The notes under the pieces were generated by a model, which was not told where the DNA came from, did not search any database, and worked only from the letters and a program-made list of their open reading frames with translations. A DNA stretch of 64,000 nucleotides from Gnetum montanum (Eukaryota; Streptophyta; Gnetopsida; Gnetales; Gnetaceae): the NCBI GenBank assembly GCA_015680685.1, contig MNCI01013746.1, forward strand, positions 316,575 to 380,574. The letters run 5' to 3'. Made by a program: the position numbers and the translations under genes. This document shows, one piece after another, positions 10,069 to 19,518 of the stretch. Position 1 is the stretch's first letter. Each line of letters starts with the position of its first letter.

Positions 10069-11249
10069 TTAGCATAGGTGGCTATCTTCCCCATGACTGA
10101 GTGGAAAGGGAGAGATCCGAAATAATGAGCGAGGTTGACTGCTGGTGGAGGTGTAACTTATACTGGTTGTTGTAGATTCACGGAAAGGTTTTGTTTGTTG
10201 TACATTAACCAATAACCTTTTATCCGGGCTGTCAGGCTTATATATTATCATGGCTCTAGAGGGGAAGGTAGTATGAATAATATAAGATCCTTCCCATAAG
10301 GTTTGAAACTTTGTACGTTGGGGTACATGCGTGGGGTTCCAGTAAAGGACTTTATCTCCTAGTTGGTACCTAAACCTTTGGATCCTTAAGTCATGATGCT
10401 ATTTACTGTGTGCCTTGTGCAACTCATTTAATGATAGTGCAACCAATCTATTCTCGTCTAACACGTTCAAAGTTGCTAATCGTTGTTTTTGTGCTAGGTT
10501 GAGATCCAAGTGAAGTTCGCAAGCCATGGACAGTGTACAAAGCTCATTATGTATGGGAAGTTTTGGAAGTTTCTTGTACACTAGCTCATAGGGAGAATAC
10601 CCTGTAGGGAGCTTTCAAGTGGAACGATATGTCTAAAGAGCGTCATTCATTTTTGTGCTCCAGTCTCACCTATATTTGCTAATTGTTTGTGTTAATATTG
10701 TTGTAATCTCCCGATTAGTGACCTCGGCTTGACCATTAGCTTGGGGGGGGTAAGGTATGGTCAGTTTATGCTCAACCCCTAAACGTTGCATCACTTTGCG
10801 AAAGGTTGCACCCGTAAAGTGTGTTCCATTATCAGAAATGAGTGCACGTGGTACACCAAACCTATTAACGATTTGTTGTTGTACAAATTGTGCAGCTGTA
10901 GATGATGTGTAGTCTGTTATAGCGGCTGCTTCAGCCCATTTGGTTAAGTAATCAAAAGTAATGATTATATATGCTTTTTCATTGGACATCGGTGTAATCG
11001 GCTCCATAAAATCTATTCCCGAGATATTGAAGGGTTCTAAAGGTTGAATCCATTGTTGTGGACCCTCCATTCTAGTAGTCATTCCACCATCATGTTGGTA
11101 GCGCTCACAGGATTGGGTGAAATGATGGGTGTCCCGAAATAGTATTGGCCAATAATATCTTGCAAACAGGACCTTAGTAGCCGTTTGTCTCCCAGCGTAA
11201 TGACCCCCACAAGGGCCCTCATGAGCATCCTAGAGAACTTTTAATTGAT
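10069..11249 (-). pseudogene. int: Element A integrase (pol C-terminal domain), broken
   Basis: Inserts the cDNA into the host genome. On the minus strand the N-terminal zinc-binding region is seen at about 11090-11240 (GGHYAGRQTA, YYWP, then CERYQ, which has lost the second Cys of the usual CxxC). The catalytic core is open from 11082 to 10666 and keeps the D-D-35-E triad: GIDFMEP, ISDNGTHF and GQAEVTNREI with exactly 35 residues between the last D and E. The C-terminal region (10085-10620) has YELVYKK, LDENR, HHDLRIQ and LGDKVLYWNP, the layout of the Athila integrase tail. Stops near 10660, 10400 and 10610 break the frame. The ORF ends SHLC at the AGTCATGGGG box. Confidence 0.85.
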
Positions 11250-12009
11250 CCTAATCGGGCACACACCATCGAACCAAGCCATCAAGATAGACTTTATAAA
11301 GTTGTCCCTTGATTTCCATGAAGTACTTGGTTTTGTGAAAAAACTGTTGTTTCTTCCTAAAGTCCAACCCCTGTGGTATTTGTTGGGAAGTGAGATAGGT
11401 GAGAATGCTACTATACCAATTTATTTCCATGGGTTGATTATTTACTACACTGGAAAAGAGGGTTTCATCAAGAAAATGGTCAGATACAGCATATTCATCC
11501 TCTTTGTTGTCCCAACGCAACCGAGATAGGTGATCAGTGACTACGTTCTCGGTGCCTTTGCAGTCTACGATTGTTAAATCGAACTCCTGAAGAATTACCA
11601 ACTAACGTATGATACGTGGGCTAACCATTGGCTTGTTCATAAGAAACCTAATTGCACTATGATATGTATGGATGTATACTTTGTAACCCAATACATAGTG
11701 CCTAAATTTATCCAATGAAAACATTACAGTCATTAATTCCTTTTCTGTAGTTGTGTAGTTAAGTTGTGCACCGGCGATACTCTTACTAGCACAGTGGATG
11801 TAATAAGGTCATTTTTATTCATCTAATTATGTTAGTACAGCTCCTAAGGCATAATTAGATGCATCGGTCATGATATGGAATGGTCTAGACTAGTCAGGGG
11901 CTTGTAGAATGGGAGTTTCCACTAGCCTCTGTTTGAGGGTTTGGAATGATCGTTCACATTCCCTGGTCCATTTGAATGGTGCATCTTTTTTTGTTAATTC
12001 CACCAACAG
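11250..12009 (-). pseudogene. Element A RNase H domain and connection, broken
   Basis: Degrades the RNA of the RNA-DNA hybrid during reverse transcription. On the minus strand: TDASNYALGAVL (about 11845-11880, first catalytic Asp), TTTEKELM (about 11740, catalytic Glu), then HTYHSAIRFLM where gypsy RNase H has TDHS, so a conserved Asp has become Tyr. The open part 11251-11601 (DLTIVDCKGTENVVTDHLSRL region) is the end of RNase H and the link to integrase. Several in-frame stops occur. Confidence 0.8.
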
Positions 12010-13090
12010 TTTGGAAACTTTGGAGAAGTTCACAATAAACCTCTTGTAGTAGCCAATGTGTCCAAGGAATGACCTAATGTCCTTAACGGTTTCTAGTTGT
12101 CGGGTAATTCATTGGATGACTTTAATTNTCTTAACGGTTTCTAGTTGTCGGGTAATTCATTGGATGACTTTAATTTTTTTTGGATCCACCTCAATTCTTG
12201 ATTGTGAAATTTTATGCCCCAATACAATGCCCTATTGAACCATCAAATGGCTCTTCTTCCAGTTGAGCTTGAGGTTGGTTTCAACACATCGTTTCAATAC
12301 TTGCTCTAACCAGTCGAGGGCTTGATCAAAGCTCGTCCCATAAGTGGAGAAGTTGTCCATGAAGACTTCTACTCCATTACCTATTTGCTGTTGAAAGATG
12401 CTTAGAACTAATCGTTGGAACGTGGCAGGTGCATTGCACAAGCCAAAAGGCATTTATTTGTACACAAACGTTCCCCAGGGACTGGTGAACGTTGTTTTGG
12501 CTTGGTCTTCTCGTGAAATTCATATTTGTTTGTACCCACTATATCCATCCAAAAAACTGTAATAGCGATGCCTTGCTATAGTGTCTAAGACTTGGTCAAC
12601 GAATGGCAATGGAAAGTGATCTTTGAATGTTGCCATATTTAATAGCCTAAAATCTATACATACCCTCCATTTACCTCCTTTTTTTGGTATGATGACAAGA
12701 GGACTAACCCATTTGCTATCAGCGATAGGGTAAATGAACCTAGCCTTGAGAAGCTGCTCTAGCTCTTCTTTCACTATTTGTTTTAACTTTGGGTTCAATC
12801 ACCTCTGGGGTTTTTTGTGAGGCTTCATAGAGGGGTCTATGTAAATCTTATGCTGGCATGTCCTAGGATCTATTCCAGTTAGTTTAGGATATGACCAAGA
12901 AAAGGCTGTTGACCACTTGTTTATCACCTTTAGCAAACTTTCTTTTTGCTTGGGTGTGAGCTTTGCATTGATGATCACCGATTTTCCATTTTTAAGGGTC
13001 ACGTATTCCAAACTGGTGGGCAACGGTTTTAAATCTAGGGTCTCTTGTTTAAACTCCTCAGGAATCTCCAACTTTTCCCAATTAATATTT
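12010..13090 (-). pseudogene. Element A reverse transcriptase, broken
   Basis: Copies element RNA to DNA. On the minus strand, in order: PLPTSLEYV (about 13020), VSPLVIIPKKGGKWRVCIDF (about 12650-12715), HFPLPFVDQVLD, YYSFLDGYSGYKQI (about 12525-12560), MPFGLCNAPATFQR (12420-12453) and GVEVFMDNFSTYG (about 12340-12375). The last should be the catalytic xMDD box; here the second Asp is Asn (codon 12352-12354), a change expected to kill polymerase activity. Stops separate three open blocks (12232-12453, 12520-12798, 12799-13071). A 46 bp direct repeat around the N at 12128 (12082-12127, 12130-12175) looks like a gap-closing artefact. Confidence 0.88.
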
Positions 13091-13289
13091 TCGGAGTTAA
13101 GGGCTAGAAGTTGGCAACAGACTTGCTCTAATACGTCTGTGCTTTCAATCTAAGCACTAGTTATTCCCTCAGCTATTTCCATGCAGGTTGTTGAGTTATT
13201 CTCTTTATCAGCCATCAGCCACTAGGTGTTTTCTTGTTGTGTGGCTATTGCATATAGGCACTTTTGTATGTCAATATCCTGTGCACACC

Positions 13290-13770
13290 GATTGCATGCA
13301 GGTAATGTTAAACTTCACATCACCCATGATTTCTGCATGCAATGACACCCTGTGTCACTATATGCAATGCATGGAACTCTTTTCCTCTTAATTTTCCCAA
13401 AAGTATTTGTCTTGGATATTTCTAGGGAAAGGTTGTGAATTCCTAAGTGTGCATTGATTATATTCAGCCATGCCCTTCCCATTATAATTGGGAAATCCCC
13501 TTTGTCATTGTTTATTGGGATCACTAGGAAATCGGCTGGATATGACCATCCACTGATAGTGGTAACAATGTCCTCAACCTGTCCTAAAGGAACGGTGATG
13601 GATTGGTCAGCTAGTTCTAGGTAAACATTTTCTCTTCTTGAGTGGAGGTAGGTTCCAGGTTTTATATAGTTCTTATGAGAGTAAGTTGACCCCGGAACTT
13701 GAGTCGAGGAGAGCCTTATGGGGTTCATTCCTAGTGACTTGGAGGTAAATTAGGGGGACTCCCGGATCCG
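13290..13770 (-). pseudogene. Element A aspartic protease, frameshifted
   Basis: Processes the Gag-Pol polyprotein. On the minus strand ALLDSSSGVNLL (about 13685-13715) occupies the active-site position, followed after a frameshift near 13640 by ELADQSITVPLGQVEDIV, GWSYPADFLVIP and FPIIMGRAWL (open 13315-13728), the normal order in plant gypsy proteases. The active site reads Asp-Ser-Ser where the family needs Asp-Thr/Ser-Gly. The E1 copy at 35610-36060 also has DSS. Confidence 0.75.
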
Positions 13771-13859
13771 ATAATTTCTTTGGAAGGTGGCTGACCTTAA
13801 TCCAGTCGATTACTGTATGTGTTAACATAATTGTATGCATTGCGCGTGATTTCTCTATC

Positions 13860-16335
13860 GAAGGGTTTCCCGAAACCTTATTTGGTATGGGGGTGTTAGG
13901 ATGCTCTAGCGCTTGTGAAGGCGAAGGCTTGGTTAGATTGTTGGTCCTAAGGAAGGGTCTTTTTGGTGTATGATTGTTAGAACCAACTGATATTGGAGGA
14001 TTGGGAGCCCTCGCAGTGTTGGGTTATCGTGGTTGAGTGGGATTTACTCTAGGCTTTGTTGGAGCGATTGGCGGTGGGGCTACTGGCGTAAGAGATGTGG
14101 ATGGATTTGGAGGATAGTGTGGGTATGGAGTGTTTCCCGAAGGAGAAGGAGTCCTAAAATACTCCTGAACTTGGTAGTAACGTGGAGGGTTTATGTGACC
14201 CATAGATTCACCTGGGGAAATCGACTACTGCCTATAATAACCATAAGGATTAGGCAGCCAGTAAGGGTACTGTTGTGTTGGCGATGGCATCCCCCATGAC
14301 TATGGGTATTGCCACTGCTGATGTTGTCCGATTGGCTATGGTGGAGTTCCACTTGGATAATACGTTAGTGGTTGGTGGAACTGCCTTGGGTTACCTTATG
14401 GATAAGGTAACTTTCGGGGTGTTTACTGTTGGTTGAGTCTTGGATTAAGCGCAAACACCCCAGACTCCTATAGATGTGAGATGATGGGGCAACATCCCTT
14501 AGGATGGTCATAGTGGTAGATCTCACATCCACCGTCATCGTCTGTGTCAGAATTTACAACCACATCGAAGTTAGTGATTTTCCCCTTACCCTTGTTATGT
14601 GCAGGGCTTAAATCTCTCCACTTGTTCTTACCTTTGTTACTACTTTGTTCTACCTTAGAATCTTCTACAATTTTTAAGACAGTTTCTATTTTAGAGTCTA
14701 AGGAACTCCATATGTCATCTACCTTAGCCGCTATTTCGGTTGTGATTTTTTGAAGCGGCAAGGTCTTTCTGTTCACCAAGTCTTCGAGTGGTGACTCATC
14801 CTCTTCATCACAAAACTTCACTTCCTTCTTTCAAAGGGAGGGATCACAATTGTATTCTTCCACACTTTTCCTTTTGCGTAGCTCACCCTCTTCTTTTGCT
14901 ACTTGTTCCAACAAGCTATGTACTTCATGGGCTCTAGGTTGTGAGAGTCTCCCTTGGGTGTAAGTTCCAAGGGTTCTTCTAGTTTCATGCCTTAGCCATC
15001 CACAATGTGGCGAAGTTGATCCAGCTAAGCGTACCCATGGCCTGGGCAACGATGTAACAATGTGTAGTAGCGGGCCATGGCAACATCCACGGGTTCATGT
15101 GTACCTTGCTTCCAGCCTTGGATCTACTTACGTAAATTGGACACTCTGGAGTACGTTTGATACTTTTCGTTGAACAGTTCTAGCATCGTACTCCACCTCC
15201 TGATGGTTTCTAGTTCTAAGGACTAGTACCAGCTCTCTGCTTCTTTGGTGAGTGTCTTTGGGAACAACTTAAGTTTTTGCCACTCATTTTCTATATTCTG
15301 CAAGGCACAAGCATTGTGGAATGCCTGCAAATGATTTTGTGGATCAGCACTGTATCCCCCTTCAAATCGTGGGATATTGTTCATGTCTAATCGTTTGATC
15401 TGACTATCTTTTAAATGCCATGTGGGAATCCTAACTACCTCTGTTATGTCAAGCATACTTTGGGTTGTGAGTAGGGGCTCATCATAATCATCTCTTTCAT
15501 GACGCCTGTGATGTCTGCGTTGTTTCCTACTCTCCCTACGTCCTTGCCCTTTTCCTCTCTCTTGACTTTCCCATCGAGGTCTTTCATCCTTTTTACTTTT
15601 ATCCTCACCTTTATGTTCATGGTGGCTATGCCCAGATGTGGAAGGAGAGGGTGAGTGATGGGATGAAGGAGAAGAAGAAGGGGAACCATCGCCATGATGA
15701 TGTTTCTTGCCTTCTCTTCAGCTGCTATGGCCCCGATCATGGTGATGATCTAAGTGCCCATCCTTAGCATAAGTGGTTGTTCCCTCTGTGAACAGTTGGC
15801 ATTCACGGACATTAGAACCAGGGATATGTATTGTTGATCATAGGTTCTGATACCCAACCTCCTCATCATCGTTAGGAGGGGGAACATCTTTTGCTAAAGA
15901 ACCCGTGATAAGGGGTTCCTCATCTCCTATTTCGCTAAGGACGTGCGGGACCTTGCCCTTCAAAAGTGCATGTTGACTCTCCTACCTTAAGTCTCTCATA
16001 TGTTGGGCATCTATGGGATAATAATCCCTCATGTCAAAATCTTCCGCAACGTATTTAACATATAATTCAGTGATGCCTATCTATACCAAGGCACAGAAAA
16101 GCATGTGAGAGATTGATTGATCTAGGGGTAACACAATGTTACCTTGCAAATCTCTCCATCACAACTGTTTGTCCTAATGGAGAATATAAGTTTAATTAGG
16201 AATATACTCATCGGGATGAGTATATGTCATCTTATATTGTTTAGGACTTGGCTGGTTTTGGTTATGTGTTTTATGTTGCCGACTGTCTCATGTGTGGTCC
16301 TTAGGTGGTGAGTTGCTCTTATGAGAAGAAGACAT
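13860..16335 (-). pseudogene. gag: Element A gag polyprotein, broken
   Basis: Structural capsid protein that packages element RNA. The start ATG is at 16335 (MSSSHKS), about 120 bp after the PBS. N-terminal part with YTHPDEY and LEGNIVLP-type motifs (shared with E6); a His/Ser/Arg-rich disordered stretch (15500-15740); capsid core with RLDMNNIPRFEGGY, NEWQKLKLFPKTL, LHRCPGHGY and TPKG/YAQGQLS (15050-15420); a helical C-terminal part with DEEDESPLEDLVNRKTLPLQ (about 14740-14815); a zinc-knuckle-like CEIYHYDHPKGCC (14496-14531), where the second Cys is Tyr; then a P/Y/Q-rich tail into protease. Broken by stops and shifts. Confidence 0.8.
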
Positions 16336-16458
16336 TTTTATCGATGTGCGAATTTCACCATTATATAAATTTTTATCTTGATTAACTTGAAGGTTCGTTA
16401 AGGCTCACGACGATGTGAGTGATATCCCTTATGTTCTATTCGGCGCACAAACACTTAG

Positions 16459-16476
16459 TCCTCGACAACGACACCA
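16459..16476 (-). promoter_or_regulatory. Element A primer-binding site (tRNA-Asp type)
   Basis: The minus strand reads TGGTGTCGTTGTCGAGGA, one base after the LTR end. From memory of plant tRNA-Asp (expected TGGCGCCGTTGCCGGGGA) it matches at 14 of 18 positions, and all four differences are transitions. Athila elements use tRNA-Asp. Confidence 0.75.
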
Positions 16477-16477
16477 A

Positions 16478-17167
16478 TGATGAGTGGTGAGGTACCCCTA
16501 CACTCAACCATACGAAACGAGCGTAGCACACGCGATTCAGTCGAACTCCACAGACTAAATGCCTATACGCCCCATGGAACACTTGGGGTTAATCATTCGT
16601 TGTCTTCCTAGACTTACTTATAGTTGTCACGGTGTATGGTTAAGTAAGTTCGAGGTATATGATTTTTATGGTCTTTTATGGTTTTTCTCCTATGCTATCA
16701 AGGTGAAGGGTTAAGAGAGCTAACTAACTCTAACTAAGGACTAAGTCTAAATTAACTAGCGTCAGCATCCATTCTCACTTACCATACACACCCTNGAAAT
16801 AACATGTAATAAACCTATTCCATGCACTGCAAGGTTTATCCACAAAGCTTGTCTTTATTGCCGTACACAACTTGCGTTCAGGTACAAAGCTGCTCAAATA
16901 AAGATCCGTTCACTTGGGGACTCCTACTGCGGGCACATGGAAAATATTCTATCTCTGGAGTGATCAAACTGCCAAAGTTTCCCTACTTTTAGCCTAGGAT
17001 GGAAAATAAGGGGAGTGATACCTCTTATTTATAGATTTGGCAGCGGACTGCGATATCGCGTATGCGATATCGCAGGGGACAATGCGATATCGTGTACGCG
17101 ATATTGCATGTGATGTGATATCGCGATGGCTGCAATATCGCGGTGCATGCGATATCACGTCTCATCA
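16478..17167 (-). repeat. Element A 5' LTR
   Basis: The plus strand runs from TGATGAGTGGTGAGG to CACGTCTCATCA. Compared with the 3' LTR it lacks about 131 bp at the N (16795), probably an assembly loss, and has about 48 bp more in the U3 palindrome array. The TATA box on the minus strand (CTATAAATAAGAGG) is near 17024-17037. Confidence 0.85.
17049..17160 (-). promoter_or_regulatory. U3 palindrome array of the element A 5' LTR (about 7 units)
   Basis: Seven GATATC/AATATT-centred inverted repeats, most with flanking GC (GCGATATCGC), spaced about 10-20 bp apart, lie upstream of the TATA box. They are the most CpG-rich part of the LTR. The other LTR has four, so the number changed after insertion or the LTRs have recombined. 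Confidence 0.65.
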
Positions 17168-17172
17168 GTATG

Positions 17173-17203
17173 GTTGAGTGTAAGGGTACCTCGTCACTCA
17201 TCA
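17173..17203 (+). repeat. Element B 5' LTR, last 31 bp
   Basis: GTTGAGTGTAAGGGTACCTC and the following CACTCATCA complete the LTR interrupted at 7375. The GTATG before it (17168-17172) is the target duplication made by element A. Confidence 0.85.
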
Positions 17204-17204
17204 T

Positions 17205-17222
17205 TGGCGTCGTTGCCGAGGA
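17205..17222 (+). promoter_or_regulatory. Element B primer-binding site (tRNA-Asp type)
   Basis: TGGCGTCGTTGCCGAGGA, one base after the LTR end, matches the expected tRNA-Asp complement at 16 of 18 positions, the best in the window. Confidence 0.8.
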
Positions 17223-17345
17223 TGGTGCTAGTTATTTAGATTAGTTATATCATACAAGGTCACTGTATAGGAATTAATGATACATCTTTTTAGGAAGAAA
17301 TAATTACAAAAATTCACATACAAATTCACACACAATTGCACAACC

Positions 17346-19518
17346 ATGCCTCTCCTACAAGACTACGATAATGCCATATCTAGTGAGGCAATTCATTAGA
17401 GAAGCAATGAATTATATGATAATTAAGATTGGAGTATGTAATCTGAGGTGGGGGTTTCTTATAAACATAAATGAAGGCAGCATCATCCCAATGCATGAAA
17501 GCATAATTTACTTGATGATGATGAATCCCTACTTCCCACTACAAGCCTAACGCAAATACAAGAGGTTGTTCAAATCTCCCGTAGGCATCATAAAGAGAGC
17601 CACCTACCTAGGCTCTTTTTAAACAACTTTCCCAATTTTTCAGGAGGCTATGACTTAGATCCACAACAACATTTACAAGCCTTCTATGATGCCTATACAT
17701 GTAACAACATTGATAATGATTGGCAAAAACTCAAGCTCTTTCCTATGATGCTCGTTGGCCAAGCAAAAGTATGGTATAGATCATTAAAACCAAATTCAAT
17801 ACGACGTTGGCCAACAATGGTAGAACTCTTTAACGAAAGATATCAAACNNNNNNNNNNNNNNNNNNNNNNNNNNNNNNNNNNNNNNNNNNNNNNNNNNNN
17901 NNNNNNNNNNNNNNNNNNNNNNNNNNNNNNNNNNNNNNNNNNNNNNNNNNNNNNNNNNNNNNNNNNNNNNNNNNNNNNNNNNNNNNNNNNNNNNNNNNNN
18001 NNNNNNNNNNNNNNNNNNNNNNNNNNNNNNNNNNNNNNNNNNNNNNNNNNNNNNNNNNNNNNNNNNNNNNNNNNNNNNNNNNNNNNNNNNNNNNNNNNNN
18101 NNNNNNNNNNNNNNNNNNNNNNNNNNNNNNNNNNNNNNNNNNNNNNNNNNNNNNNNNNNNNNNNNNNNNNNNNNNNNNNNNNNNNNNNNNNNNNNNNNNN
18201 NNNNNNNNNNNNNNNNNNNNNNGGCTTCATGATGAAACAAGAGAGACCCTAGGAATGTATGCCCAGGGTCAACTATACGAACTATGAATGCATCAATTCC
18301 AAGAGCTTATTAAGCGGGTAGCAAAAGAAGAAGGAGAAATGGCTAGATGGGAGAGTGTTGAAAAACATCAACAGGACCAAAGTCTCAACTTAACAGAGGT
18401 CCATAATCACAAAAAGGAGAAATCGACCTATCTCGAGAAGGAAGAACGATCTTTGTTAGTACAACAATCATTAGATGAAATCGAGGCAAAGATCAATAAG
18501 ATGCTGGAATGGATGCATAAAAAGTATGGAGAATATATCAATATTATTGGAGATAGAGTTTTGACAACCCTAGAAGTAGGAAAAAATATCATTAGACAAT
18601 CAGAAAGAAGGGGCGAGGAAAATAAGAGCTCAACTACCCATCACACGTATGAATGCAGCATTTGCCTGTATGATTAGCCCAAGGGTGAATGCGAAAACTT
18701 GTTACATTTATATGAGCATTGGGGAAGCACGTTACACCGAAAGTTCTTCCAGAGATACTGTGTTTGATCACAATGGCAACAGTCCTAGTCGTGGGGGAAG
18801 CCATCCCTAAAGTGGAGACAACCTTCATATCATCCGAATCCAAAGGCTTATCTAGTTCAACATCCTGTTTTCCTGACTGGGTCAACATACTCTACCTCAC
18901 TACATTATTATTTCCCTTGGTACTATCAGCCCATGTCCTCAACATAACCACTGCCTTGTGTACCTTACACTTCTTCTGAATTTCAACATTATCATCCTTT
19001 CCCTCCTTCTACATCACCACCAACTATTCCTAAAGTGTCTGCACCACAAAAACAACCCACGAACGTTACTTGTGCCACTATTGCCAACAACAGTGAGAGA
19101 CCTCCTCAACATCAAAGGTGTCCCTTTTTTAGACATGATCATAGGAAGGGAGAACACAGTTCCAAGTCACTACATTCTCCAACTTAGCACAAGTCCAACA
19201 CTCTGGTGCATCCTTCTCCTAGAACCCAACGCCTCGTGTCACTCCATCAGGGCCACCAACTAACACTCCAACAATGACACGGCCTAATGATTATAGCCAT
19301 GGAGGGTGACATCCGGATCCTTGCATACCATCTTACGGTCTCAAGTATCATAGTGGGTCAACTCTTTACCCGGGAACCACATCTTATAAATTACCCCACT
19401 ATGCTTACTATAATTAGGTGTGTGAACCCCAATGGGGTAAGTATGACCAAATTTTGATATTTCCAACATGCAAGGATCCTCATCTTTCATTTATTAATCC
19501 TCACTATATGCGCAATTG
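17346..19518 (+). pseudogene. gag: Element B gag, broken and gapped
   Basis: Capsid protein. The start MPLLQDYDN at 17346 hits a stop early. The core is clear in one frame: GGYDLDPQQHLQAFYDAY, DWQKLKLFPMMLVGQAKVWY and RRWPTMVELFNERYQT (17640-17848), then 374 N, then GLHDETRETLGMYAQGQL (18223-18280). A helical lysine/glutamate-rich stretch follows (18288-18640) and a knuckle-like CSICLYD...PKGEC whose His codon is replaced by a stop (18653-18690). The rest (18690-19518) is proline/tyrosine/glutamine-rich in mixed frames. No protease motif is recognisable before the TTAGTTATGGGGG box at 19519. Confidence 0.7.
17849..18222. other. Assembly gap (374 N)
   Basis: Run of N within the gag capsid of element B; by comparison with A and E3 the missing part encodes the middle of the capsid. 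The gap-spanning ORFs on both strands are artefacts. Confidence 0.99.

Larger units (their letters stand above)
7376..17167 (-). mobile_element. Element A: Athila-like Ty3/gypsy retrotransposon with gag and pol
   Basis: 9.8 kb with two same-direction LTRs (7376-8147 and 16478-17167), a tRNA-Asp-like PBS next to the right LTR, a polypurine tract next to the left LTR, and the gypsy domain order gag, protease, RT, RNase H, integrase on the minus strand. GTATG is duplicated at 7371-7375 and 17168-17172. It lies inside the 5' LTR of B. In the first 320 bp the LTRs differ at about 25 places by my count, nearly all transitions, so the insertion is not recent. It is the only element here with pol domains, but none is in one open frame. 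Confidence 0.9.

Noticed and set aside
14033-14299. Plus-strand Trp/Arg-rich ORF
   Set aside because: Antisense to the Pro/Tyr/Gln-rich gag tail of element A.
17796-18240. ORFs made mostly of X across the N gap
   Set aside because: The gap has no sequence; only the plus-strand edges (gag motifs) are meaningful.
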